DNA of 64,000 bases from Vanessa cardui (GCF_905220365.1 NC_061152.1:5756248-5820247); one strand, 5' to 3'; positions 29,851 through 40,185 are shown, numbered from the stretch's first letter. Notes: generated from the letters alone by a model not told the origin. Made by a program: numbers and translations.

Positions 29851-30218
29851 TATTTATCCAATTGAATACTTAAACAACCAACAAAGTTAACAATGCAGTC
29901 AAAATCCATACACAATGTTCTTGCCAAACCGCAAATATAAAATTGTTTTCTACTGTATATTATTTTTTAATCTTTTTATAATTTTTCCTTTATATGTGCC
30001 TAATGCCTAACTATCTTACTGCAAATTTTGAAGTTTCTAAGTCTGCTAGAAGTACCTTAAATTTGATGATCGGTCAGTGAGTCAGTGAGTGACAAAATGG
30101 TGTTACTTTAATCGACCGTAAATCTTAAACTTCAAATTCAATTGGTATGTAATTTCGAGCTTGTTCTAATGCCTACAAATTATTCACCGAAAAACTAAAC
30201 TCCTAGCTTTGTCCACGT
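29851..30218. other. No gene recognised
   Basis: Could include more decayed Helitron sequence, but no motif can be read. Confidence 0.35.
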
Positions 30219-30310
30219 CCAAAGTCGCAAATCGCTTCGAGAAAAGATGGTACGGCCGTGCCCGTTTTGCTCGAGACTTGGCTTGGGCACTGCCGTGCCC
30301 CCAGAACCTC
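30219..30310 (+). repeat. Shared segment S, copy 1
   Basis: AATCGCTTCGAGAAAAGATG, GTACGGCCGTGCCCGTTTTG, CTCGAGACTTGG and CACTGCCGTGCCCCCAGA are almost identical to 45657-45735. One frame reads NRFEKRWYGRARFARDLA, suggesting a piece of a coding repeat. The family is not recognised. Confidence 0.5.
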
Positions 30311-30815
30311 ATTTGTCACACGTGGAATTAGATGTTTACAGATTAACTTAAAATATTAAGAAATACTTATCCTGAGTTATTTTATTTGTTTCTTTGATTT
30401 GTTTAGCTTAATGCGCTTATCTCAGTAGCGACTGATCTAGAATTTCTTTCGTAAATAACGTATGTATTGAGGAATAGCGCAAAAACCAAATCATACGATT
30501 CAGCTTTGAAAGCGCCTACATCGCTTTCCGATCACTGTACATTCTTTATTTATGTAGATAAACAATGATGTTGTATTATTAATAATATATCAAGTATTAG
30601 GTATTGTAGTACAGGAGATGTTGGAAATTGCATTGAATGTATTTGCTGTAGCTTACTTGGTCCTGCGAGTCGGATATTGCCAGCAACGTCAATCTACTTC
30701 AAGCATAACTCTATTCTATTTCAGTTCTAATATTGCAGACTTATTAATATTACTAAAAAATCAATTCATTCACGGCTCGTAAGATCTTGACTAACTTTGT
30801 CAATTAATTGATTCA
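30311..30815. other. No gene recognised
   Basis: No frame or family supported. Confidence 0.4.
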
Positions 30816-30950
30816 AATCTTTACTGAACCGCTGAGTTTCTTTCCGGTTCATCTTGCCTAATTTAAATTTCGAAGCAGTTGCTTTATATTTAATTAAATT
30901 TGATAATGACGATTCAAAAGTGTTTGTGAATGTTTTTCATAAAGTAATAA
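30816..30950 (+). mobile_element. LINE-3 tail, decayed
   Basis: GAACCGCTGAGTTTCTTTCC and AATGACGATTCAAAAGTG with AATTAAATTTGAT are decayed LINE-3 tail. Confidence 0.5.
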
Positions 30951-30952
30951 TT

Positions 30953-31232
30953 TTTATGGTATAGGTCGAGCATATGGGCCATCTGATGGTAAGTGATCAC
31001 CATCACTCATAGACAATGCTGTAAGAAATATTAACTATTCCTTACATCGTCAATGTGCCACCAACCTTGGGAACTAAGATGTTATATCCCTTGTACCTGT
31101 AGTTAAACTGGCTCACTCACCTTTTAAACCGGAACATAACAATACTGAGTGCTGTTATTTGGCGGTAGAATAACTAATGAGTGGGTGGTACCTACCCAGA
31201 CGGGCTTGCAGAAAGCCCTACCACCAAGAATA
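30953..31232 (-). mobile_element. SINE-B copy
   Basis: Antisense, full length apart from a short gap near GGTATAGGTCGAGCATATGG. Confidence 0.8.
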
Positions 31233-31402
31233 AAAATATACTACCTTGGTGGTAGTATATTTTTTATTTCAAAATTATGTCAATATAGTGTATAGTGTTT
31301 CCTAAACTTTAGGAAGTAAAATTAAATTTTAATTAAAATTTAAAGTTCGCCGATACTGTGTAAAACTATTAAACGTTTAATAAAACTATATTCGTGTAAT
31401 CC

Positions 31403-31742
31403 TAACACAGTATAAAACAAAATCGCTTACCGCTGTCTCTCCCTATGTATGCTTAGATCTTTAAAATACCGAACATATTTTGTTGCGGTCTTTCTTAATA
31501 GATAGAGTGATTCGAGAGAATTTTTTTGTATATAATACACGGATAATATAGAAAAGAAACATTGATAATTTTAGAAGTTTCTAAGGTGATGTCGTCAATC
31601 CAATCCATCCAATCCATCAGCCCATTTCCGTCCGCTGCTGGACATAGGCCTCTCCAATTGCACGCCACTTAGATCGTTCTTGGGCTACGGTGATGTAAAT
31701 AAAAAGAAATGTGTAGTATATTTAGTAACAGAATTACACCGT
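31403..31742 (+). mobile_element. HelN-F copy split by RTE tail
   Basis: CACAGTATAAAACAAAATCG and GATAGAGTGATTCGAGAG lie to the left; GTAGTATATTTAGTAACAGA lies to the right. The CTAG terminus is missing. Confidence 0.55.
31608..31692 (-). mobile_element. RTE-like 3' tail, nested
   Basis: CCATCCAATCCATC is the simple-repeat end, followed in reverse by CTGCTGGACATAGGCCTCTC and TTGCACGCCACTTAGATCGT, the last codons of the RTE-like tail. Confidence 0.65.
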
Positions 31743-31751
31743 TAGTATTTT

Positions 31752-31920
31752 ATGTGAGGGACATAATAACTCAGCTCCCAAGGTTGGTGACGCATTGGCC
31801 ATGTAAGCGATGGTTAATATCACAACAGCAATGTTTACAATGGCTGTGGTGACCACTTCTCCAAGTGTTGGCCCAAAAAGTGGCCCATCTAGCAACCTCC
31901 ATGATTTTTTTTATATAAAA
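31752..31920 (+). mobile_element. SINE-B 3' fragment, diverged
   Basis: AGGGACATAATAACTCAGCT, CCCAAGGTTGGTGACGCATT and AGTGGCCCATCTAGCAACCT are old SINE-B sequence. Confidence 0.55.
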
Positions 31921-32149
31921 TCCGTCTCACGCTTGACACTTCGCGAGTTTCATTCAACTTGCTTAAGGATTGTTGTTCGAAACTTTGAAAAATATTTTTT
32001 GTTTATTTTCACATCGCGAAGTACGGTTCGCAATAAAAGTTGCTGAATGTTTCAACGAGTACCGTCAACAAAATATTTTAAATTTCAATAATAACTTGTA
32101 TTTCCTTATTTCGTGCGAATGAACTTGTATATTAACTTTGGAGGTATGA
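31921..32149. other. No gene recognised
   Basis: Spacer without recognised features. Confidence 0.4.
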
Positions 32150-32322
32150 GTCCAGTAGTTAGATTATCGTAGGTAACAGGTTCAAATTTGTGTTTATAGT
32201 TCTTAAGTCTATAAAAAAATCTTGGAAGCAACGTTTACAAAAAACTGCCACATTTGTATCAGTCCTTATCTTTACAATCGGTTTAGCCCAGCTGTGGGAT
32301 TTTACAGTCTGTTACATGGTAT
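32150..32322 (+). mobile_element. SINE-A copy 9, degraded
   Basis: CCAGTAGTTAGATTATCGTA, GGTTCAAATTTGTG, CTGCCACATTTGTATCAG and GTTTAGCCCAGCTGTGGGAT trace SINE-A in order, with large deletions. Confidence 0.55.
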
Positions 32323-32556
32323 GAACTATAGGGATCTCTAAGTTACCGTCTAAACTTATGAAACAATCAGGACATACTCAAAACAGATTTTTAATAAAAT
32401 TGAAAAATTTTTAGTTTATTAAGACAGAAAATGAATCAATAAACCATTCATTAGCACCATCATTCGTTAAGAGAATACTTTTTGGAAAAAAAAAACACTT
32501 GGATTTCCGCTCGGGTTCCATCACAGGATTGATTGAATAATCGTGAATTATTATTT
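32323..32556. other. No gene recognised
   Basis: AT-rich spacer. Confidence 0.4.
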
Positions 32557-32718
32557 TATATTATAAATATGAAAGTAATTCTGTCTGTCTGTCTGACGTT
32601 CTTTCACGACCCAACCACTGAACCGAATTTGATGAAATTTGGTATGAAGCAATCTTGAACTCCGAGAAATGATAAAGGCCATTTCTTTGCCTAACATATG
32701 ACCAACGCCCTAAAAAAT
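32557..32718 (+). mobile_element. HelN-N copy, 3' truncated
   Basis: ATATTATAAATATGAAAGTA to ATGACCAACGCCCTAAAAAA; the CTAG end is absent. Confidence 0.55.
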
Positions 32719-32744
32719 GTAAATTGTAAATCTATTTATTTGAA

Positions 32745-32835
32745 AAGAGAAACAATGCTGGATTCTTGCCGTTTCGAAACGTTGGTACAGTTTAAATATT
32801 GACGATTCAAAAATGCTTCATTGTAAAGTTTTGAA
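32745..32835 (+). mobile_element. LINE-3 tail, decayed
   Basis: GGATTCTTGCCGTTTCGAAA and ATATTGACGATTCAAAAATG resemble the LINE-3 tail. Confidence 0.4.
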
Positions 32836-33057
32836 TTAAATACATTTGATTGTTATATGTTAGGAGAATAACTCGAGGATAATATTTGCAGAATTGCAAA
32901 GTAACTTCAATATTATACATTGCTTTGTGTGTTGTTGAGATGCTTATCGTTCTGTATGCAAGGAATTGCAGACGAGAAACTTTAATTAAATCGTTTTTTT
33001 TTTGTGCTGGCAACACTATTCACATAAAATTACATAACTAGAGTTTTATTTATCTTA

Positions 33058-33201
33058 CTAGGTGACCTCCGTGGTCGGATAGTGTGTACGCCGGTTTTCA
33101 TGAGTATGCCACTGCCGGGTTCGATTCCCGGCTGAGTCGATGGAGATAAAGTTCATTAGTTTTCAACCGACTTCCAAAAGGAGGAGGTTATCAATTCGTC
33201 T

Positions 33202-33238
<37 letters not shown>

Positions 33239-34072
33239 GTTACCTCTTAACTTTTCACCGGGTGGACCGATTTTGATAATTTTTTTTTTGAAAGGTAGTG
33301 CTTCCCGTGGGGTCCCATGTTTTTTATTTTTTTTTCCGATGATGGTATCCATGTGAAAACGACATCAGTCTCAAATTTGCATTATGTATATGCGCGACAA
33401 ATAGGTGAATAACTGAAAATCACGTTAACCAATTTTGATAATTCTTTTTTTATTATAACATATATACTTCAAGGGTAATTTGGTGAAAGTTTGGTAAGGT
33501 TCTGAGCACAGGATCCATGACAAAGTAACGGAACGGAAGGGAACGGTTGTTCCTTTATTGTTATATTTGGAGTCGGTGTCAGCCAATAAAACCCTACAGT
33601 ATATCTATCAACAATACGAGAATACTTTAACAAATATGTTTTTTACAAATTACCTTTTACACAATAATATACTGGATCAATCAAGGGGCTCGTATCGCTT
33701 CTTTCTTTTGATTGTTGGGTCAAGGGCACCGTGGCTGACACCGGCTCCAAATATACCAATAACTATAACTACATGATATAATCGTTAATCGACTTTTAAG
33801 TAGTCTAATATTTTTCATTTCATTTAACTTAGGAAGACTCTAAAAAATATGTTGAATACGCAATTATTTTTATTACTTTTTTGTGCATATTCATTTGTTT
33901 TAAAATAGTGTTTTGTTTGAAGTCGGTTTTTCTTTTTGTTTAAATTTTATTTATCTATGTTGTCTTGAGTCTGGGTGTTTGTGATACCGTCGTTACTTCT
34001 GATTTTCCATAACACAAGTGCTTTAGCTACTTACTTTGGGATCAGAGTAATGTATGCGATGTTTTCCAATAT
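33058..34072 (+). mobile_element. SINE-C copy 2 split by a G copy
   Basis: Left part 33058-33163: GGTGACCTCCGTGGTCGGAT with GGGTTCGATTCCCGGCTGAG. Right part 33956-34072: TATGTTGTCTTGAGTCTGGG to GCGATGTTTTCCAATAT. The join would restore the CATTAGTTTTCTATG order seen in copies 1 and 3. Confidence 0.8.
33164..33955 (+). mobile_element. G element, internally deleted copy
   Basis: The left ~380 bases and right ~400 bases of G are joined near 33545-33555, removing HelN-F and one hairpin arm. A run of about 30 T follows the left end. Because it splits a SINE-C of known sequence, its borders can be placed to within one or two bases: AACCGACTTCC at the left and TTTTATTTATC at the right. Confidence 0.75.
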
Positions 34073-34137
34073 ATATATATAAAAAAATAGATTACTAGGG
34101 AGTAAGTTTTATTAGTAAGCACTTGTTACAGGTTGTT

Positions 34138-34213
34138 GTAACCTAGGCAAGCTCCAGTGAATTAAAATTTGCTTAATTTGTATTTATAATTCATCTAGTG
34201 CAAAGTCACATGT
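34138..34213 (+). mobile_element. SINE-A fragment
   Basis: AACCTAGGCAAGCTCCAGTG and TTTGTATTTATAATTCATCT match the SINE-A centre. Confidence 0.5.
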
Positions 34214-34220
34214 GTCTATC

Positions 34221-34496
34221 TATACATATAATAAAATTGGAGTGTCTGTTTGTATTATTTAAATAGTCCTTTTTTTACTCAATGCATATGTATGTATACA
34301 CGGTATATATATCAAAATAACATTTTTTTTACAATTTTTGTCTCTGTTTGTTCCGGCTAATCTATGGAACGACTGTACCGATTTTGACGGGAGTTTCACT
34401 GGTAGATAACTGATATAATAGGGAGTAACTTAGGCTACAATAATATTTCTTTTTTTTAAAAATTCAAACGCGTACAAGGTCGCGTTCACAGCTAGT
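34221..34496 (+). mobile_element. HelN-M copy (reference)
   Basis: It begins A^TCTATACATATAATAAA, includes TTGGAGTGTCTGTTTGTA and ACTGTACCGATTTTGACGGG, and ends TTCACAGCTAG followed by T. The termini fit the Helitron rule (TC at 5', CTAG at 3', insertion between A and T). Confidence 0.65.
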
Positions 34497-34549
34497 ATTA
34501 ATATAAATTTTATTGCCAAGCAGTTGTATACTTACTATTATTGTATTGT

Positions 34550-34660
34550 AGCTTAAGTGTATGAGCCAGTGTAACCACAGGCACACGGGGTATAATATTG
34601 TTCCTAAGGTTTGTGGTTTTGACAGTACTAGTACATAAGAAGTGGTCACCACTTAACAAA
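34550..34660 (+). mobile_element. SINE-B fragment
   Basis: GAGCCAGTGTAACCACAGGC and GTTCCTAAGGTTTGTGG with GTGGTCACCACTTA match SINE-B; the tail is lost. Confidence 0.55.
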
Positions 34661-35189
34661 TATCTAATATATAGTATTATGAAACGACAATTCCAACATT
34701 CATTGCTTGCATAAAGTATTGGCTTATTAGGTAATAACCATTTCGATATAGTCGATTCCCAAGCTCGACGTACATAGCTGCTGTTAGTGCAGTTTAGCGC
34801 CTAATATTTATTAATAGCAATAATCAATAGACAAGTTCTATGTCCATAATATTGTGTTGATCTACATATACGAATAACATATTTTATTGTATCGTTTCGC
34901 ATTTGTAGTATTCATAACGTTTCCTGTCGATTTCTCTCAAAATAATGAGATATTCACAAACATAATATTCGTCGTTGAGATAAAAGTTGCTATAATTTTA
35001 TATCAGGCGTTCGTGTAATATTTTTAAATTAACACAGAGATTTCTTTTTGTTTCAAATAAAAAACAACACAGAGTTTAAATAAATTTGTATACAATAGAT
35101 AATAAGATACTTTAGATAATTAATAATATTAATCATGGACATTTTAAGAGCGATGGATTAAAGTACGAATGTTATTTTTTATGAGCGAT
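34661..35189. other. No gene recognised
   Basis: AT-rich; no features supported. Confidence 0.4.
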
Positions 35190-35443
35190 TATCAATCTAT
35201 ACATGTAATAAGCAATTTTATTAATTGCACATGTATGTATACACGGTACATATACAAAAATAACATTTTTTACAATTTTTGTCTGTCTGTTTTTTTCGGC
35301 TAATCACTGGAACGGCTGTACTGATTTTGATGGGACATTCACTGGCAGTTAGTTGATGTAATAAGGAGTAACTTAGGCTACTTTTATTTAACATAAATAT
35401 TCAGTTTAATTCAATCGCGTATGAAGTCGCGGGCACATCTATT
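35190..35443 (+). mobile_element. HelN-M copy
   Basis: ATCTATACATGTAATAAG to GAAGTCGCGGGCACATCTAT; the final CTAG is mutated to CTAT. Confidence 0.6.
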
Positions 35444-35461
35444 TATACTTTCAAATGAAGA

Positions 35462-36021
35462 AATTAAGAAATTACCATCACTACAGAGTATAAAACAAAG
35501 TCGCTTTCTCTGTCCCTATTTTAAAGCTTAAATCTTTAAAACTACGCAACAGATTTCGATGCGGTTTTTTTTAATATAGAGAGTAAGGTTTTTGTGTATA
35601 GAAACACTGATCATTTTAGAAGTTTGTAATGGGATGTCGTAAATAAACAAATTTTATAGTATATTTAGTATCAGTGTTGCACCCGTGGAGCTGAGATGGC
35701 CCAGAACGCGTGCATCATAACCGATAATTGCGGGTTCAAACCCAGGCAAGCACCATTATATATATATGTGCTAAATTTATGTTTATAATTCATCTCGTGC
35801 TCGGCGGTGAGGGAAAACATCGTGAGGATGTATGTGTTTAATTTCATCGAAATTCAGCCACATGTGCATTCCACCAACTCGCATTGGAACAGCGTGGTGG
35901 AATATGTTCCAAATCCTCTTCTTAATGGAAGAGGAGGCCTTATCTCAGCAGTTGCAAATGTACGGTCTGTTACTTTACCTTTTTTTTACTGCACCCGTGC
36001 GAAGCCGGGTCGGGTCTCTAG
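35462..36021 (+). mobile_element. HelN-F copy split by SINE-A
   Basis: It starts ATCACTACAGAGTATAAAAC and ends GGGTCGGGTCTCTAG followed by T. SINE-A interrupts it within the terminal GC-rich stem. Confidence 0.65.
35688..35990 (+). mobile_element. SINE-A copy 10 with target duplication
   Basis: A full-length copy is flanked by GCACCCGTG at 35679-35687 and 35991-35999. B box GGTTCAAACCC is intact; the A box is damaged. Tail TTACTTTACC(T)n. Confidence 0.9.
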
Positions 36022-36234
36022 TTATGCATAATATAAAAAAGATTTCCATTAAAACGATATGTGAAGCACACAACTGCATTGCTATGTTTAATTGGTTTTA
36101 AACAATTATTATTCGATAACATTGACCTATTATGTTAATAATTTATATCAGAAGCCTTCGCTCAATGATCAGCTATAACTACTACAATCAATACTACTAC
36201 AAAACAAATGAAAGCTTATAAAACGAAAACAATA
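36022..36234. other. No gene recognised
   Basis: Spacer. Confidence 0.4.
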
Positions 36235-36322
36235 CATTTTTAGCTTTGCCATTTCGTAAATTCAAATCGTTCGCAAAAAATACGTTGATAAAAAAAGCAT
36301 ATTATTCGATACAAGATTTTAT
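36235..36322 (+). mobile_element. LINE-3 ORF end fragment
   Basis: TTTTTAGCTTTGCCATTTCG and AAAGCATATTATTCGATACA encode the FRKFKSFAKNTLIKKAYYS-type C-terminus of LINE-3. The untranslated tail is missing. Confidence 0.55.
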
Positions 36323-36500
36323 CTATATTTCTTTATATTATAAAGAGGTAAAATTTGTAACTTTGTATGTAGGGGGTAATCTCTGAAACTCATAATCCAA
36401 TTCTAAAATTTTTTTAACTGACAGAAAGCTACATTATTCCTGAGTGCTATAGGCTATAAATTGTTTCTATAACATGTGTATTAACCGAGCTATCACAAGT
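36323..36500 (+). repeat. Dispersed repeat Q
   Basis: TATATTATAAAGAGGTAAAA and CTGACAGAAAGCTACATTAT resemble a dispersed lepidopteran repeat; a related piece starts at 42095. Helitron-type origin is possible. Confidence 0.35.
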
Positions 36501-36859
36501 TTTGTCTAGCAAGTCGGAAAAAAATACCTCATGAAACAGAATTTGCGAGCGCTGCCTAAACAGTTACTTAAAATTGAGAACAATGTAGGGCTACCTGGTT
36601 CATCTTAATTATTTCTACAAAAAAGTCCGGGAAACCATATCTGTATCTTTTATATTTTACCTTTTATACTTTATTTATTGGACAATATCAAGACAGATAT
36701 CAGAGTGATAATATATATAACTGACTGACTGACTTGTCTTCAATCATCATCAATGATAAATCAACAAGTCAGAATCGATCGAACAAGTGTGAAGTATTTT
36801 TTTTGGCAAACAATTGAATTTTATATTCGTTAAAAAGTTCTTTTCACTGCCAATAAGAC
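36501..36859. other. No gene recognised
   Basis: Spacer before LINE-2; its true 5' border is unclear. Confidence 0.4.
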
Positions 36860-38243
36860 TCAAGATTTTTCCTGATCTGATGAAACATAGTAAACTTATA
36901 AAAAATATCTATGAGGCCTGGGAGGGGTCGCATGATGCCTTAGGGATTTTCTGCGACTTATCCAAAGCCTTTGATTGTGTTCAGCATGAAAGTCTGGTCA
37001 GGAAACTATATCACTATGGAATTAGAGAATGAGCACTCGACCTTCTGACTTCTTATCTTAACAATAGAATTCAGAGGATTGACGTTAAAGGGGCAAGGTC
37101 TCCTGAGGTCTCAGTTGGTATGGGGGTCCCACAAGGATCAATTCTTGGACCTTTTCTATTCCTCATATACATAAATGACTTGCCGTTTCTTGTTGGGAAC
37201 AAACATGATATAGTATTGTTTGCTGATGATACCTCTTTGGTTTTTAAAATTAATAGGAAACAGGTTCAGTATGACGATGTAAACAATGCTATGTCTGATA
37301 TAGTACATTGGTTTAGCGTAAATAATCTTACACTGAATAATAAAAAAACTAAAATTGTAAAATTTAGCACACCAATGTCCCCGATACAAGCGGATTGGCG
37401 GGTAGACTGAGTTCTGCGGCATTCGCGGTCAAAAAAATTAGATTAGTTACTGATGTTGATACGGCTCGACTAGTACATTTCAGTTACTTTCACAGTATAA
37501 TGTCCTACAGTATTATGCTTTGGGGTAACGCAGCCGCTATCCAAACTATATTTGTGCTGCAGAAGAGGGCTATTCGCGCAATCTATAACCTAGGAGCCAA
37601 GGAATCATTAAGGTATAGATTTAAAAAAATTAAGATATTGACTGTTGCTTCTCAATACATATTTTGTAATGTTTTGTATATACGGAATGTTTTATGAGAA
37701 AATGTGATACTCATAACATTGGTACAAGGAACAAACACAATCTTGTTACTCCTGTTACTCGACTGCATCGAGTCAGTAACTCTTTTGTGGGGCAATGTCT
37801 ACGCTTCTACAACAGGATTCCAGAAAGCGTTCAAAATGCTTCTGTAGCCAAATTAAAAAAAAAAAACTGTTAAGGAACGCTTGTGTGCAAAAGATTACAA
37901 TTAGCGACTATACAATTAGCGAGTTTATGTTTGATACATACACACCTTGGGAATGAAACGATCGCCTCCTAGCTATTTCTAATCATATACTACTATGTAT
38001 CTTATTACTTCGACAAAAAAAAAAATAACAAAAAAAGACCCGCTGAGTTTCTTTCGTCGGTTCTTCTCAGGTCAGGGTGTTTCTTTTTCCGAACCGGTGG
38101 TAGTGTTTATTTGACAATCAATAAGTAAGTGTAATGAATTGTATCAATAAGTAAATGTATCAATAAGTAAATGTAATGTAATGAATTCTTCTCTTCTTCT
38201 GTAATTCTTCTAATATTGAATAAAGGAATTTGAGTTTGATAAA
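36860..38243 (+). pseudogene. LINE-2 (jockey-like) relic with 3' tail
   Basis: The 5' end is lost. The RT frame reads ALGIFCDLSKAFDCVQHE (motif A), a TGA after YHYGIRE at 37030, MGVPQGSILGPFLFLIYIND, and VLFADDTSLVF (motif C). After KIVKFSTPMSP the frame changes near 37390 with loss of sequence and continues GRLSSAAFAVKKIRL, ILQKRAIRAIYNLG-like residues and NSFVGQCLRFYNRIPE. The 3' untranslated region has GACCCGCTGAGTTTC and ends AAAGGAATTTGAGTTTGATA. At least one stop and one frameshift with deletion make it inactive. Confidence 0.85.
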
Positions 38244-38299
38244 ACATTGCGTCATGCAATTCAACGTCTTTGAAGACCTAGGTGACTAGGCATCCATTA

Positions 38300-38433
38300 A
38301 ACCGCGCGATAAGACCCATAAAAAGGGCTCGCAAGTTAAATACTATCGCACTAACATTTTAAAAATACTAAGTACATCATGGAGCTCAAAAAATCAGCGT
38401 TAGTACTCCTGGCAGCTGTCTTCGGTTTTTCAT
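38300..38433 (+). CDS. Host gene first exon, secreted protein
   Basis: This is the clearest host signal in the window. ATG at 38379 opens a 55-base coding piece that reads MELKKSALVLLAAVFGFS, a classic signal peptide (basic n-region, then a hydrophobic core of Leu, Val and Ala). Codon 19 is interrupted after its first base by GTGAGT at 38434, a strong 5' splice donor, giving a phase-1 intron. A TATA-type box (38318-38324) lies about 30 bases before a plausible start site near 38347 (TATCGCACTAAC), leaving a 5' leader of only ~30 bases. This plan is common for insect cuticular, immune and digestive secreted proteins. The rest of the gene was not found; the presumed intron is filled with repeats. 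The product is unknown. Confidence 0.6.
38318..38324 (+). promoter_or_regulatory. TATA-type box for the first exon
   Basis: CCATAAAAAGGGC sits about 60 bases before the ATG and about 30 before a pyrimidine-A start context. GCGCGATAAG upstream contains a GATA motif (GATAAG at 38308-38313). Confidence 0.5.
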
Positions 38434-38485
38434 GTGAGTTTTAATGAGAACCTACATCAAACTAACTGTCCAAATGTTAGTTTTT
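38434..38485 (+). other. Start of presumed intron 1
   Basis: GTGAGT at the donor, followed by AT-rich sequence with several stops in all frames. Confidence 0.5.
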
Positions 38486-39400
38486 AACCCCCGACGCAAA
38501 AACGACGGGGTGTTATAAGTTTGACGTGTCTGTGTGTGTGTGTGTCTGTCTGTACCACTCTAGCCGCCGAACGGATGGACCGATTTTGATTTAGTTTTTT
38601 TTGTTTGACAGTAGAAAATGTCGAGAGTGTTTTTACGTAAGTTTGATGAAAATTGTTCCAAGATGGCCGCCGCCACAAAATGACAGATTAGATATTTTTT
38701 TTAAACTCCATCAATATGGGTATCAAATGAAAGGGCTTGACTAGTAGAATACTATTAGATATGACAAATTTAAAATACAAGATGGCTGCTTCTACAAAAT
38801 GGTGCTTTACATTTTTTTATTACAACTTGATCAATATGGGTATCAAATGAAAGGGCTTGACTAGTGAAATACTATTAGGTATAAAAAATTTAAAATCCAA
38901 GATGGCTGCTTCTACAAAATGGTGCTTTACATTTTTTTATTACAACTTGATCAATATGGGTATCAAATGAAAGGGCTTGACTAGTGAAATACTATTAGGT
39001 ATAAAAAATTTAAAATCCAAGATGGCTGCCTCTACAAAATGGCGCTTTATGGATATATTGATATCATTTGATATCCATATCCATATCCATCCATTTAGAT
39101 TTATAGCGAAACTATAAGCATAAGAGGGGTGTTATAAGTTTGACGTGTCTGTCTGTCTGTCTGTGTGTCTGTCTGTCTGTGGCATCATAGCTCCCGAACG
39201 AATGAACCGATTTCAATTTAGTTTTTTTGTATTATAGGTGTTTTACGGGCGAGTGTTCTTAGACATGTTTGATGAAAATCGGTTTAGCCGTTTAAAAGTT
39301 ATGGGGGGTTAAAGTGGGGAAGAAAAACCGAATGTCTGCAAATATGCTCAATTGGGGTATCAAATGAAATGTTATAACTTGTACATCACAAAAAACATTA
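38486..39400 (+). repeat. Dispersed repeat R with tandem core
   Basis: It begins TTAACCCCCGACGCAAAAAC then GACGGGGTGTTATAAGTTTG, a short hairpin, followed by (TG)n and CCGAACGGATGGACCGATTT. A second, related head lies at 39125 (GGGGTGTTATAAGTTTGACG with (GTCT)n). I know this head from dispersed lepidopteran repeats; its class is uncertain. Confidence 0.55.
38701..39050 (+). repeat. 120-bp tandem repeat, 2.9 units
   Basis: The period is exactly 120 bases: TCAATATGGGTATCAAATGA recurs at 38711, 38831 and 38951. Units 2 and 3 are almost identical; unit 1 differs at several sites. Confidence 0.95.
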
Positions 39401-39596
39401 ATTAATAATTAAATAAAATTATTAGATAAAAAAAAATAATTAAGAAACAAAAAAAATTAATTAGTAACTAAAATAAAAAAGAACAAGATTGACCTTAAAA
39501 TGTAATCTTAACTTATATGTTTTAAATCAACAAGAACCAACGTATTTAAAACTTAACCAGAGATATTATAGGGATGCTTACCTTTAAAAAGTATAA
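39401..39596. other. No gene recognised
   Basis: Very AT-rich spacer. ACCTTTAAAAAGTATAAAAT near 39580 is a partial duplicate of sequence inside the following inverted repeat. Confidence 0.4.
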
Positions 39597-39987
39597 AATA
39601 AAAAATTAAATTAAAAATTTCAGAAACCCCCGCCACAAAAAACATAAGCTACCTTTAAAAAGTAAAAAATAATAAAAGAAAATTAATCCTAAAGTACCTA
39701 TATGCATAAGTATGTATTAATATTAAAAAAAAAAATTCGCGTTGGGGGACCGAGCGCTATTGTACAAAATAATATTAAGTGTTATTTAAAAGATGAGATA
39801 GGTAAGCATGTGACACTAATTAATTAGGTGCGGTCCCCCAACGCGAAGTTTTTTTTTTTAATATTAATACATACTTATGCATATAGGTACTTTAGGATTA
39901 ATTTTCTTTTATTATTTTTTACTTTTTAAAGGTAGCTTATGTTTTTTGTGGCGGGGGTTTCTGAAATTTTTAATTTAATTTTTTATT
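39597..39987. repeat. Large inverted repeat, 156-bp arms
   Basis: The arms 39597-39752 and 39831-39987 are near-perfect reverse complements. The inner ends are GCGTTGGGGGACCG and CGGTCCCCCAACGC; the outer part carries GAAACCCCCGCCAC. The loop is 78 bases. No transposase and no obvious target duplication are seen. It could be a fold-back element or the arm pair of a MITE. Confidence 0.9.
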
Positions 39988-39996
39988 GCCATTCTA

Positions 39997-40185
39997 TTGT
40001 CTGTTACTTTGAACAAAAAAGATTATAACACAAGTTTCCAAGCTTGCATTCTTGATACTCAATTATGTATCACCGTTTTGTTTTTGATTAACCCAAGACA
40101 TCTAACAAAACTCAACAGCAAATGGACATTCGCTGATGACGAAACTGGAGGTCAAGCTGATGAAATAGAACAGCTACTGTCGTAA
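39997..40185 (+). CDS. Hypothetical 62-codon frame
   Basis: The frame ends with KWTFADDETGGQADEIEQLL. A possible acceptor (GTTACTTTGAACAAAAAAG before ATTATAAC) at 40019 would keep phase 1 and the same reading frame, so it could in principle be exon 2 of the gene whose first exon is at 38379. The product would be short and shows no domain. An opposing frame on the other strand competes with this reading. Confidence 0.15.
   Translation: MSVTLNKKDYNTSFQACILDTQLCITVLFLINPRHLTKLNSKWTFADDETGGQADEIEQLLS

Noticed and set aside
38530..38560. Microsatellites (TG)n and (GTCT)n as independent features
   Set aside because: They are part of the head of repeat R in both of its copies.
39997..40185. Second exon of the signal-peptide gene
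   Set aside because: Phase and frame would fit, but the acceptor has a poor pyrimidine tract, the product is short and domain-free, and an opposing ORF is equally plausible. Kept only as a low-confidence frame.
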